From NCBI GenBank assembly GCA_014802445.1, contig JAAVCF010000009.1, forward strand, positions 81,399 through 145,398: 64,000 nt of DNA. Reading direction: 5' to 3'. Within the stretch, counting starts at the first letter, position 1. Every line of letters starts with the position of its first letter. Shown piece after piece: positions 1 to 8,964 of this stretch. This DNA is from Bacteroides sp. (GTDB taxonomy: Bacteria > Bacteroidota > Bacteroidia > Bacteroidales > Muribaculaceae). The translations under genes were made by a program, and so were the position numbers. Under the pieces are notes generated by a model. That model was not told the DNA's origin, did not search any database, and saw only the letters and a list, made by a program, of their open reading frames with translations.

Positions 1-443
1 AGGGCTGTGATGTCACTGAACCCCACCACCCAGCGGGCATTGAGCTCCAGAGGCAGCTCGGCCAGAGAGTCAAGCAGATGAACCACCCCGTAGCCTCCGC
101 GGGCGCATATCACGGCGTCGGTGGCAGGGTCGGTGAGCGCGGCTTTCAGGTCGGCCAGACGCTCGGCATCGGTGCCGGCGTAAGTGCCGTGGCGGTTGAA
201 GGCATTGGGGCCGGTGTAAACCTCCCACCCCTGGTCACGCAGCACCGGGATGGCATTATAGACGGTTTGCGGGCGGATTATTGACGCCGGCGATACAATG
301 GCTATCCTATCGCCCTGCCGGAGCGGCATGGGCGCCATCGAGGCGTGGGAAAACTCTTCTATCATAGTGTCAGGAGCCTGCGCCGCAGCTGAGAGCACGG
401 TGCAGAGGGTGATAAGCAGGGGGAGAATCTGTTTCATCAACAT
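1..443 (-). CDS. LD-carboxypeptidase (S66 / muramoyltetrapeptide carboxypeptidase family), C-terminus outside window
   Basis: Minus-strand translation begins MLMKQILPLLITLCTVLSAAAQ (signal peptide) followed by MPLRQGDRIAIVSPAS...ICARGGYGVVHLLD...WVVGFSDITAL, typical S66 motifs; not in the ORF track because it runs off the window edge. Confidence 0.85.
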   Translation of the reverse strand, partial: MLMKQILPLLITLCTVLSAAAQAPDTMIEEFSHASMAPMPLRQGDRIAIVSPASIIRPQTVYNAIPVLRDQGWEVYTGPNAFNRHGTYAGTDAERLADLKAALTDPATDAVICARGGYGVVHLLDSLAELPLELNARWVVGFSDITA

Positions 444-452
444 CGTGAGGGG

Positions 453-1229
453 TCAGACGGTGGTGGCGGGAATACCGAGGGCCCGCACTCTTTCGGCCAC
501 CTGCTCAAGCACTTCGCGAGGCACCTTGCGGAGCTCCTCGGCAGGCGTTTTGCGGTCAATGGAATAGAGCATCACATCGCGCGGGCGGATGCGTTTATAG
601 GCCTCCAGAAGGGCCTCTATCTCGTCCTCGGTGGTGTTGTCAACGGTGTGACCGTCATAGCTGCCGGTGACGAGCATGGTCTGCACCGTGCATTGTCCGG
701 AAAAGCGCGAAATGTCCTCGATGGCTTTCTCGGCGGTGAAGGAGCCGGCCACGGGGCGGTCAATGAGCCGCAGGGTGGGCGTCAGAGCGCTGTCGAGCTT
801 CAGGATGTTGTTGTCAACGCGGCGCAGAGCGCGCTCCACACCTTCGCGGTCAAGGCGGGTGGAATTGGAGAGCACCGATATCTTCACCCCGGGAAACCAC
901 TTGTCGCGCAGCTCAATGGTGTCGGCAATCACCCCTTCGAAGTCAGGGTGCATGGTGGGCTCGCCGTTGCCTGAGAAGGTGATGACATCCAGCGGCTCGC
1001 CGGCTTCCTTCATCTGTGAAAGCTTGTCGTTGAGCAGACGCTTCACCTCCGCGCGGGGTGGCATGCCGGCCTTGCCGGGACCCTGCGCGTTGAAGCCCGC
1101 CTCACAGTAGAGGCAGTCAAAGGAGCACACCTTACCGTCGGCAGGGGAGAGGTTGACTCCGAGCGATGTGCCCAGGCGGCGCGAATGGATAGGACCGAAA
1201 ATGGTGGAATGAAAAAGGATTGTCTGCAT
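453..1229 (-). CDS. Radical SAM domain protein
   Basis: CSFDCLYC (Cx3Cx2C) cluster motif, SGNGEPTMHPDF; ORF track start (1601) overlaps aroQ, so the start is placed at MQTILFHSTIFGPIHSRRLG. Confidence 0.85.
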   Translation of the reverse strand: MQTILFHSTIFGPIHSRRLGTSLGVNLSPADGKVCSFDCLYCEAGFNAQGPGKAGMPPRAEVKRLLNDKLSQMKEAGEPLDVITFSGNGEPTMHPDFEGVIADTIELRDKWFPGVKISVLSNSTRLDREGVERALRRVDNNILKLDSALTPTLRLIDRPVAGSFTAEKAIEDISRFSGQCTVQTMLVTGSYDGHTVDNTTEDEIEALLEAYKRIRPRDVMLYSIDRKTPAEELRKVPREVLEQVAERVRALGIPATTV

Positions 1230-1289
1230 GGTGGAGTAACGCATGGTTAACGGAGACAAAAATAGCAAAAAAATTGCTATTTTTGTGAT

Positions 1290-1715
1290 ATGAAAATATT
1301 GATTGTCAACGGGCCGAATCTCAATCTGTTGGGACGGCGAGAGCCTGACATCTACGGCTCGCTCACTATGGAGGGCTACCTTGAGGTGCTCCGCGGTTGC
1401 TATCCCGAAGTGGAGATAGATTACTTTCAGAGCAACAGCGAGGGACCGCTCATTGACCGCCTTCAGCAGGAAGGCTTTGAGCCTGACACCAAAGGGATTG
1501 TACTCAATGCCGGGGCTTACACCCACACCTCGCTGGCGCTTCATGACGCCATCAAGGCCATTGACACCCCTGTGGTGGAGGTTCACATCTCCAACGTTCA
1601 CTCACGCGAAGAGATTCGCCGCCAATCGCTCATAGCTCCCGCCTGCGCGGGGGTGATAGCCGGCTTCGGCATGGATTCCTATCGTCTGGGAGTGGAGGCC
1701 CTGATTGCCCTATGA
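1290..1715 (+). CDS. aroQ: 3-dehydroquinate dehydratase, type II
   Basis: MKILIVNGPNLNLLGRREPDIYGS N-terminus; HISNVHSREEIRRQS. Confidence 0.95.
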   Translation: MKILIVNGPNLNLLGRREPDIYGSLTMEGYLEVLRGCYPEVEIDYFQSNSEGPLIDRLQQEGFEPDTKGIVLNAGAYTHTSLALHDAIKAIDTPVVEVHISNVHSREEIRRQSLIAPACAGVIAGFGMDSYRLGVEALIAL

Positions 1716-2344
1716 CAAGTGAGCTTGACGACTACATAGCGACCCACACATCGGAGGAGCCCCGACTGCTGCGCGATCTCTATCGCGCCACATACCTTGA
1801 ACGCCTCTATCCGCGCATGTGTTCAGGCCACGTGCAGGGGCGCATCCTGGCCATGCTCTCACAGATGATTCGGCCGCGCCGCGTGCTGGAGCTTGGCACC
1901 TTCACCGGATATTCGGCCCTATGCCTGGCCGAAGGACTGGCCGACGACGGTCAGCTCCACACTGTGGAGATTGACGATGAGGCCGAGGGGTTTATTCGCC
2001 GATGGTTTGACCGCTCGGAGCTTGGCAGCCGCATCACGCTTCATATTGGCGACGCGCTGGAGGTGGTGCCCGGGCTTGGCGAGGAGTGGGACCTCGTGTA
2101 TATCGACGCCAACAAGCGCATCTATCGTCAATATCTCGACATGGTGCTCCCCATGATGCGCAAGGGGGGCTTCATCATAGCCGACAACACTCTTTGGGAC
2201 GGCAAGGTGACCGATCAGTCGGCCACCGATGCACAGACCCGTGGCATTCGTGACTTCAACGACTACGTGACCTCTCATCCGCGCCTGGAATCGGTAATCC
2301 TCCCGCTCCGCGACGGACTCTCCTTGTTAAGAGTTAAGAGTTAA
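1712..2344 (+). CDS. Class I SAM-dependent O-methyltransferase
   Basis: VLELGTFTGYSALCLAEGL, VYIDANKRIYRQYLDMVLPMMRKGGFIIADNTLWDGKV. Confidence 0.9.
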   Translation: MTSELDDYIATHTSEEPRLLRDLYRATYLERLYPRMCSGHVQGRILAMLSQMIRPRRVLELGTFTGYSALCLAEGLADDGQLHTVEIDDEAEGFIRRWFDRSELGSRITLHIGDALEVVPGLGEEWDLVYIDANKRIYRQYLDMVLPMMRKGGFIIADNTLWDGKVTDQSATDAQTRGIRDFNDYVTSHPRLESVILPLRDGLSLLRVKS

Positions 2345-2364
2345 GAGTTAAGAGTTAAGAGTTA
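2326..2364. repeat. Heptanucleotide tandem repeat (GTTAAGA)x5 + GTTA
   Basis: Read directly: gttaagagttaagagttaagagttaagagttaagagtta. Confidence 0.97.
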
Positions 2365-2365
2365 G

Positions 2366-3712
2366 CTAATTTCTAACTGATTTCGTTGCTTTGAGGAAGC
2401 GGTGGAGGAAGAGGGCAGCGGCGAGGAAAAGTGACACCGAGAAGCTAAGGATGATGCCGTAGATGCCCATGCCGAGAGGGAATCCGAGGATATAGGTGGC
2501 CGGGATGCCGATGACTATATAGCTCACGAAGGCTATCCAAAGCATGGGCATGACGTCGGAGGTGCCGCGCAGAGCGTTGGCAAAGGTTATCTGCGTGGCA
2601 TCACCGAGCTGATAGAGCACCAGCGGGAAAATCAGCGTGGAAGCGAGGCTGAGCACTGCGACATCGTCAGTGAAGAGCGCCATGAGCGAGCGTCCTCCGA
2701 CCACAAATGTGATGCTGGCGGCCGCAGCAAAGGCCAGGATGATGACATAACCCGCAAGAGCCACGCGCCGCATCCGCAAGCGGTCAGAGCTTCCGGCAGC
2801 GTTAGCGGTGAGAACACTCACCGCCGACCCGAGGCTGTAATAGACACAGAAGCCGAGAGTGCCTACAATCACGAGAATCTGGAACGCCGCCAGCTCTATG
2901 GCACCTATCCATCCGGTCATGACGGCCGCCATGGTAAACGAGCCTGACTCGAAGGTCATCTGCAGCGACACGGGCCACGATGTGCGGTTGACCATACCGA
3001 AACTCTCGCGGCTGAACCGTCCGCGGGCAAAACCCCGTCTATAGTCGGCATATTCCTTTTTGAGGCAGAAAATCAGGATTATGGCCAGAGGGGCGAGGAT
3101 GCGTGAGATGAGCGTGGCCACACCGGCCCCGTTGAGGCCCATCTCGGGAAATCCGCCGTTGCCGTAAATCAGAAACCAATTGCCCACGATGTTAAACGCA
3201 TTGCAGGCCAGGATAATCCACATGGGCATGCCGGTGTTGTTGATAGCATAGCTCCACTGTGCAAAGAGATTGAACACAATGATAGGCACAATCCCCGCCA
3301 GATAAATCAGGAAATAGGGGCGGATGAGCGGCAACAGCTCGGCAGGCTGCCCAAGGCGGTCAATATTGAGATAGATGGTGGCCATGATGGCCATGATGAT
3401 GACCGAGAAGATGAGATTTGCCCACACGGCGGTGCGGAGCAATGCACCGATGTTGACACTGCGGCGACCGGCATAGAGCGCACCCGCAAGCGGCGTCAGG
3501 CCATAGGTGAAGCCCACACAGGCAAAATTGGCCACGTTGAAAAGATTGTTGACAAACGATGCCGACGCCAGAGCCGCAGTGGAGTAGTGGCCCACCATTA
3601 TGGTGTCAGCAAAACCCGTAACAATCATGCCGAGCTGCCCAACAAGGATGGGCAGCCCGAGCTTAAGGATTTCAACAAAGGGATATTTTGACAGTAATGC
3701 AGAAGTGCTCAA
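2366..3712 (-). CDS. MATE family efflux transporter
   Basis: Multi-TM protein with [31 protein letters not shown]-terminal signature. Confidence 0.92.
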   Translation of the reverse strand: MSTSALLSKYPFVEILKLGLPILVGQLGMIVTGFADTIMVGHYSTAALASASFVNNLFNVANFACVGFTYGLTPLAGALYAGRRSVNIGALLRTAVWANLIFSVIIMAIMATIYLNIDRLGQPAELLPLIRPYFLIYLAGIVPIIVFNLFAQWSYAINNTGMPMWIILACNAFNIVGNWFLIYGNGGFPEMGLNGAGVATLISRILAPLAIILIFCLKKEYADYRRGFARGRFSRESFGMVNRTSWPVSLQMTFESGSFTMAAVMTGWIGAIELAAFQILVIVGTLGFCVYYSLGSAVSVLTANAAGSSDRLRMRRVALAGYVIILAFAAAASITFVVGGRSLMALFTDDVAVLSLASTLIFPLVLYQLGDATQITFANALRGTSDVMPMLWIAFVSYIVIGIPATYILGFPLGMGIYGIILSFSVSLFLAAALFLHRFLKATKSVRN

Positions 3713-4530
3713 TACTGCTCTTTTTCGTTAGGGAAATCGGAAATCTTCACATCGCTGACATAATGGCTCAGCGCATCGTTGATGACGGTGGAGAGGTCAG
3801 CGTAGCGGCGGAGGAAACGGGGCGAAAAGCCCTTGCTCATGCCGAGCATGTCCTGCGCCACGAGAATCTGACCGTCAACAGCGCCACCTGCACCGATGCC
3901 AATCACGGGGATGCTCACCTCACGTGCCACCTGAGCGGCCAGATCAGCGGGAATCTTCTCCAGCACCAGTGCGAAGCAGCCCAGCTCGTCGAGCATGCGC
4001 GCGTCATTGAGCAGCTTTTCAGCCTCGGCCTGCTCGCGGGCACGCACGGTGTAGGAGCCGAACTTGTTGATGGACTGTGGGGTGAGACCCAGATGGCCAC
4101 ACACGGGGATGCCGGCCGAGAGGATGCGCTCCACGCTCTCGCGGATTTCGGCACCACCCTCAAGCTTCACGGCCTCTGCGCCACTCTCCTTCATTATGCG
4201 GATGGCATTGGCCAGAGCCTCCTTTGAGTTGCCCTGATAGGTTCCGAACGGCATGTCACACACCACAAGGGCGCGCTTGACACCGTTGACCACGCATCGC
4301 GCATGATAAATCATCTGGTCAAGCGTCATGGGCAGGGTGGTGGTGTTGCCCGCCATGACATTTGACGCTGAGTCACCCACAAGGATGAAATCCACTCCGG
4401 CCTCGTCAACCAGACGAGCCATGGTGAAGTCATAAGCAGTAAGACAAGCAATTTTTTCGCCCCGCTGCTTCATTTCTGCAAGGCGGCGGGTGGTTACTTT
4501 ACGCTGGTCCTCGGCTGTGTAAGTTGACAT
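3709..4530 (-). CDS. panB: 3-methyl-2-oxobutanoate hydroxymethyltransferase
   Basis: [61 protein letters not shown]; start placed at [12 protein letters not shown]. Confidence 0.95.
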   Translation of the reverse strand: MSTYTAEDQRKVTTRRLAEMKQRGEKIACLTAYDFTMARLVDEAGVDFILVGDSASNVMAGNTTTLPMTLDQMIYHARCVVNGVKRALVVCDMPFGTYQGNSKEALANAIRIMKESGAEAVKLEGGAEIRESVERILSAGIPVCGHLGLTPQSINKFGSYTVRAREQAEAEKLLNDARMLDELGCFALVLEKIPADLAAQVAREVSIPVIGIGAGGAVDGQILVAQDMLGMSKGFSPRFLRRYADLSTVINDALSHYVSDVKISDFPNEKEQY

Positions 4531-4535
4531 AGGAA

Positions 4536-5807
4536 TCAGTTGATGATTGAGAAACCGGTGTACTTGCGCAGACACTCGGGCACCACGATGCCCTCAGGCG
4601 TCTGATTGTTCTCAAGCAGGGCCGCCATGATGCGGGGGAGCGCCAGGGCGGAGCCGTTGAGGGTGTGACAGAGAGCTGTCTTCTTATCCTCGGTGCGGTA
4701 ACGACACTTCAGACGGTTGGCCTGATAGGTTTCGAAGTTTGACACAGATGACACCTCGAGCCAGCGCTTCTGAGCGGCCGAGAACACCTCGAAGTCAAAA
4801 GTTATGGCCGAGGTGAAGCTCATGTCGCCGCCGCAAAGGCGCAGAATGTGCCAGGGCAGGCCCAGACGGTCAAGGAGGCTCTGCACATGGTCCTTCATCT
4901 CCTCCAGCGCGGCATAGGAATCTTCGGGACGCTCAATGCGCACAATCTCCACCTTGTCAAACTGGTGGAGGCGGTTCAGGCCGCGCACATCCTTGCCGTA
5001 GCTGCCTGCCTCGCGGCGGAAGCAAGCCGAGTAAGCGCAGTTTTTCACCGGGAGTTTGTCGGCGGGAAGAATCACGTCGCGATAGATATTGGTGACGGGC
5101 ACCTCGGCGGTGGGAATCAGATAGAGGTTGTCCTCATTGATGTAATACATCTGACCCTCCTTGTCGGGGAGCTGTCCGGTGCCGTAGCCTGAGGCCTCGT
5201 TGACCACGTAAGGGGGCTGAATCTCGGTGTAACCGGCCTCCACGGCGCTGTCAAGGAAGAACTGGATGAGAGCGCGCTGCAGGCGTGCGCCCTTGCCAAT
5301 ATAGACGGGAAAACCTGCACCGGTGATTTTCACACCCAGGTCAAAGTCAATAAGGTTATATTTCTTGGCCAGATCCCAGTGGGGGAGGGCATCGGCGGGG
5401 AGCTCGGGCATGGGTCCGCCGGTTTTTTCCACCACATTGTCCTCGGCGGTGCGTCCCTCAGGAACGGCATCGCAGGGGAGGTTGGGGATGGAGAGAAGGA
5501 TGTCGCGAATCTGCTTCTCGGCAGCGTCGAGCTGCTCAGCCACGGCCTTCTGCTCGGCCTTTAGCTCGGCCACATGATTCTTGGCATCCTGAGCCTCATC
5601 CTTCTTGCCCTGCTTCATCAGGGCGCCAATCTGAGCCGAAAAGCGGTTAAGCTCGGCGGCACGGTTATCATTGTCAAGCTGCAGACGGCGGCGGTCGTCG
5701 TCAAGCGCTATCACACGGTCAATAGCTTCTTTGCCGTCAAAGCCCTTCACGGCCAGACGGGCCACGGTGCGGGCCGGATCGGCCTTGATTTGCTGGAGTG
5801 TAAGCAT
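4536..5807 (-). CDS. serS: Seryl-tRNA synthetase
   Basis: [67 protein letters not shown]; class II aaRS motifs. Confidence 0.97.
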   Translation of the reverse strand: MLTLQQIKADPARTVARLAVKGFDGKEAIDRVIALDDDRRRLQLDNDNRAAELNRFSAQIGALMKQGKKDEAQDAKNHVAELKAEQKAVAEQLDAAEKQIRDILLSIPNLPCDAVPEGRTAEDNVVEKTGGPMPELPADALPHWDLAKKYNLIDFDLGVKITGAGFPVYIGKGARLQRALIQFFLDSAVEAGYTEIQPPYVVNEASGYGTGQLPDKEGQMYYINEDNLYLIPTAEVPVTNIYRDVILPADKLPVKNCAYSACFRREAGSYGKDVRGLNRLHQFDKVEIVRIERPEDSYAALEEMKDHVQSLLDRLGLPWHILRLCGGDMSFTSAITFDFEVFSAAQKRWLEVSSVSNFETYQANRLKCRYRTEDKKTALCHTLNGSALALPRIMAALLENNQTPEGIVVPECLRKYTGFSIIN

Positions 5808-5831
5808 AGCTTATGTTTGCTTTTGATTTAT

Positions 5832-6287
5832 TTACATGTTAGCGAGAATCTCGCGCACTTTGGCGCTGACCACCTTGCCGTCGGCGCGGCCGGCAAAAGC
5901 CTTTGAGGCCACACCCATCACCTTGCCCATCTCCTTGGGACCGGTGGCACCGGTTTCGGCGATGATGCGGCGCACCTCGGCATCAAGCTCTTCGTCGGTG
6001 AGCTGCTTGGGGAGATACTCCTCAATGACGGCAGCCTCAGCCAACTCGTTGTCGCGCAGTTCGGGACGGTTCTGCTCGTCGTAGATGGCAGCCGTCTCGC
6101 GGCGCTGCTTGGCCATCTTTGCCAGAATCTTCACGGCGGCTTCATCGCTCAGAGAGCCGTCGCCACCCTTGGCGGTTTTGGCTTCGATAAACTCTTTCTT
6201 AATGCCGCGCAAGGTTTCCAGGCGCACTTTCTCTCGGGCAAGCATCGCCTTCTTGATGTCGTTGCTTATAGTGTCAAACAGATTCAT
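5832..6287 (-). CDS. GatB/YqeY domain-containing protein
   Basis: MNLFDTISNDIKKAMLAREKVRLETLRGIKKEFIEAKTAKG; GPKEMGKVMGVASKAFAGRADGKVVSAKVREIL. Confidence 0.92.
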   Translation of the reverse strand: MNLFDTISNDIKKAMLAREKVRLETLRGIKKEFIEAKTAKGGDGSLSDEAAVKILAKMAKQRRETAAIYDEQNRPELRDNELAEAAVIEEYLPKQLTDEELDAEVRRIIAETGATGPKEMGKVMGVASKAFAGRADGKVVSAKVREILANM

Positions 6288-6302
6288 AATGCGAATTTTG
6301 CC

Positions 6303-6310
6303 GCAAAGTT
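6303..6310 (-). promoter_or_regulatory. Bacteroidota -7 box (TAACTTTG) for yqeY
   Basis: Minus strand ...ggTTAACTTTGcggcaaaattcgcattATG; matches TAnnTTTG. Confidence 0.6.
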
Positions 6311-6374
6311 AACCATTTACCCACATTTAACCGCAAAAAAAAATCGGAATGTGGGATTTTGAACATTTGCCCAA

Positions 6375-6629
6375 TCAGGACAGGGAGCATCCCCCCGCAC
6401 GGTGGATGCCCCTGCCTTCGATTGTGGTTTGCCTTTCGGCCTTTCTCCGGGGGGGAGATTTTGGATTTTGAGTTTTGGGTGGAGAAAGACCTCCGGGTGA
6501 TTGCCGGCGCGCCGGTCGCGACTGCGACGCGCCACTTGTCAACCACAGAGATGTTCCTTAACGATTTTTTGAGTGGTTGACAGTGCAAAGTTACGGGTCC
6601 GGTTTGCGGAAAAGTGGACATCGTACGAT
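6375..6629 (-). repeat. Structured dispersed repeat, copy A (candidate ncRNA or palindromic mobile element)
   Basis: Near-identical in reverse orientation to 44570-44826; contains paired arms GTCAACCAC/GTGGTTGAC, GGCGCGCCG/CGACGCGCC, GGTCTTTCTCC/GGAGAAAGGCC, GCATCC/GGATGC and GCC-GAAA-GGC (read on the minus strand). Confidence 0.9.
6586..6593 (-). promoter_or_regulatory. TAACTTTG -7-like box inside repeat copy A
   Basis: Minus strand cccgTAACTTTGcactgtcaaccac; same motif at the same place in copy B. Confidence 0.5.
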
Positions 6630-6631
6630 TT

Positions 6632-7042
6632 TAGTTAGAAGTTAGGAGTTTTTTTGCTTGTGTTTGGGTGGGTGGGACAACATCGTCGCTCCGCGACTCT
6701 TTATGAGGAGGTGTGGGTGTCCCGGCACTCCCTTCGGTCGTGTCCGGGTTAAACACGATGTCGCCACTCCGTGGCTCGGTTAGGCGTTCGCGGGGTCGCA
6801 AAGGGATGTAGGGGCGGCCGTTCGGGCCGCCCGCCCTTCCGCCAAGGGTTTTGCGGGGCGGTTTGTCGCGGAGGAGCGGCCGCATCGGGGTGGGTCCGTA
6901 CGTTTCGCCGAGGGTTTGCGGGGTGGTTTTGTCACGGAGTGCGGGCGCCCAGAACGGGCGCCCCTACATTTTTGCGGGTACATTGCGGGTGGGGGGTGTT
7001 TGCGGGTTTAACTTCTAACTCCTCACTCCTAACTTCTAACTA
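6632..7042. repeat. GC-rich multi-hairpin repeat block C bounded by 18 bp perfect inverted repeats
   Basis: TAGTTAGAAGTTAGGAGT at 6632-6649 and its exact reverse complement ACTCCTAACTTCTAACTA at 7025-7042; interior hairpins e.g. GGGCGGCC-GTTC-GGGCCGCCC and GGGCGCCCAGAACGGGCGCCC; homologous to 59610-60235. Confidence 0.88.
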
Positions 7043-7069
7043 TTTAGTCGCGGGTAATTTGCGGGGGAT

Positions 7070-7930
7070 GGGGTGTTGATAAGGTGATGATAATGGGGTT
7101 GAGAACGGGGTTTTGACATGGTGTTGATTGGAGTTGTCAACATGGTGTTAATAACGGATGATGATGGTTGTGAGTGAGTGGATTAGGGTGTTGATAAGAT
7201 GTGAGGATTTATGATGATAACCGGTTTTTTACAGGGGGTTGAAAGCGGGTTTTCAACAGGTGTTAATAACATGCGGGGGATTTTTTACATTGCGAGGTTG
7301 AAAAGTGATTGAAAAGTAGCGGTCGGAAAATGGTGGTGAATGCTGCGTTTCGTCCTAATTTTGCAATGGAGCAGGCGCGAGGCTAATTGCCTCACGCAGC
7401 GCTTTCTTTATAATATACTGCGCATGCATCCCTACGGGGGAGGACTTCCGAATGTGCTGCCGGAAAGGGTAGGGCAGGGGAGTGACGCATGTGCCGCTTC
7501 GTCACCGCCGCACATGGAAGAAAAGGGTGTGTAAAGAGATTTGAAAGGGGGTGTTGAAAGTGTGTAGAAAAGTGTTGATAACCGTTTCAAAAAAACTATG
7601 GTGATTTTTAACAACTCAATTTGCAAATTAAGGATGAATCGATTATACAGCCGGCTTGGTAACAGCTCCAAAAAAGATAACCTAAAGTTATGGAGATGGT
7701 TTTCTACCGATATTTTGAGGTTTATTAAACCTTTACATCCCCGAAATTTATTAACTTTGCACATTATTGACAGCATGTTGATAAATATGCCAAGTGACTG
7801 AAATCGAGCGATTGACGGTTTTATAACTCTGACAATAATGTTAAACTGCCATCAATAACCATAAAAACCAAGAGAAGAGGGAGAAAGTTATTCCGGCTAT
7901 TGACATCCTTTGTTCTTCTTCTTAAGAATA
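7070..7930. other. Long noncoding, DnaA-box-like repeat cluster with AT-rich 3' part (putative oriC-like region)
   Basis: TGTTGATAA at 7074-7082, 7189-7197, 7573-7581, 7776-7784 and TGTTAATAA at 7146-7154, 7261-7269, all on the + strand; no credible ORF; flanked by yqeY(-) and nadA(+). Confidence 0.4.
7752..7759 (+). promoter_or_regulatory. TAACTTTG -7-like box upstream of nadA
   Basis: tttattTAACTTTGcacattattg matches TAnnTTTG; no clear -33 TTTG at ideal spacing. Confidence 0.45.
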
Positions 7931-7966
7931 ATTTTTTTTAAGATTTTAATTTTTCAATAATAAGAA

Positions 7967-8935
7967 ATGAATGTCGAAAAGGGCTACGTAGAGGCCGCAA
8001 TTCCCGAAGGCATCGACCTCAAGGCCGAAATCAAAAGGCTTAAGGAGGAGAAGGGGGCCGTGATTATGGCTCACTACTATCAGCAGGGCGAGATTCAGGA
8101 TCTGGCCGACTATGTGGGCGACTCGCTTGCCCTGGCTCAGATTGCCGCCGGCATCGATGCGAAGATCATTGTGCTTTGCGGGGTTCACTTCATGGGCGAG
8201 ACGGCGAAGATTCTCTGTCCTGACAAGAAGGTGATTGTGCCTGACCTCAACGCGGGGTGCTCGCTGGCCGACAGCTGCCCGGCAGATGAGTTTGAGGCTT
8301 TCGTGAAGGCTCATCCGGACCACACGGTGATAAGCTATGTCAACACCTCGGCGGCTGTGAAGGCCCTGACCGATATTGTGGTGACCTCAGGCAATGCCCG
8401 CAAGATTGTGGAGACATTTCCCAAGGATGAGAAAATCATCTTCGGTCCTGACCGCAATCTGGGCAACTACATCAACTCCGAAACGGGCCGGGAGATGGTG
8501 CTCTGGGACGGAGCATGCCACGTTCACGAGCAGTTTTCGCTGGAGAAGATTCTGGAGCTGAAAAAGCAGTGGCCGGGAGCTGAGGTGCTGGTTCACCCCG
8601 AGTGTCCGCGCCCGGTGAGAATGGTGGCCGACGTGATTGGCTCCACCGCCGTGCTGCTCAAGCATGCCCAGGAAAGCCCGGTGAAGGAGTTTATTGTGGC
8701 CACCGAGAGCGGCATCCTCCATCAGATGCGCCTGAGCTGCCCCGACAAGACCTTCATTCCCGCACCGCCCAAGGACTCCACCTGTGCCTGCAACGATTGC
8801 TCATTCATGAAGCTCAACACCCTTGAGAAGCTCTACAACGCTCTGCGCTATGAGGAGCCGGAAGTGCATGTTGACCCCGAAATCATGGAGCGCGCCCGCC
8901 GTCCCATCGTTGCGATGCTTGAAAAATCAGTCTGA
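7967..8935 (+). CDS. nadA: Quinolinate synthase
   Basis: [41 protein letters not shown]; Fe-S cysteines [13 protein letters not shown]. Confidence 0.97.
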   Translation: MNVEKGYVEAAIPEGIDLKAEIKRLKEEKGAVIMAHYYQQGEIQDLADYVGDSLALAQIAAGIDAKIIVLCGVHFMGETAKILCPDKKVIVPDLNAGCSLADSCPADEFEAFVKAHPDHTVISYVNTSAAVKALTDIVVTSGNARKIVETFPKDEKIIFGPDRNLGNYINSETGREMVLWDGACHVHEQFSLEKILELKKQWPGAEVLVHPECPRPVRMVADVIGSTAVLLKHAQESPVKEFIVATESGILHQMRLSCPDKTFIPAPPKDSTCACNDCSFMKLNTLEKLYNALRYEEPEVHVDPEIMERARRPIVAMLEKSV

Positions 8936-8964
8936 ATCCCCCCTCTCATTATCATAACAGAATT

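Noticed and set aside
6317-7079. ORFs in the repeat region (e.g. 6317-6535 -, 6631-6885 -, 6771-7079 +)
   Set aside because: They translate the hairpin/repeat DNA in several frames; frame is not conserved between repeat copies and composition is repeat-driven.
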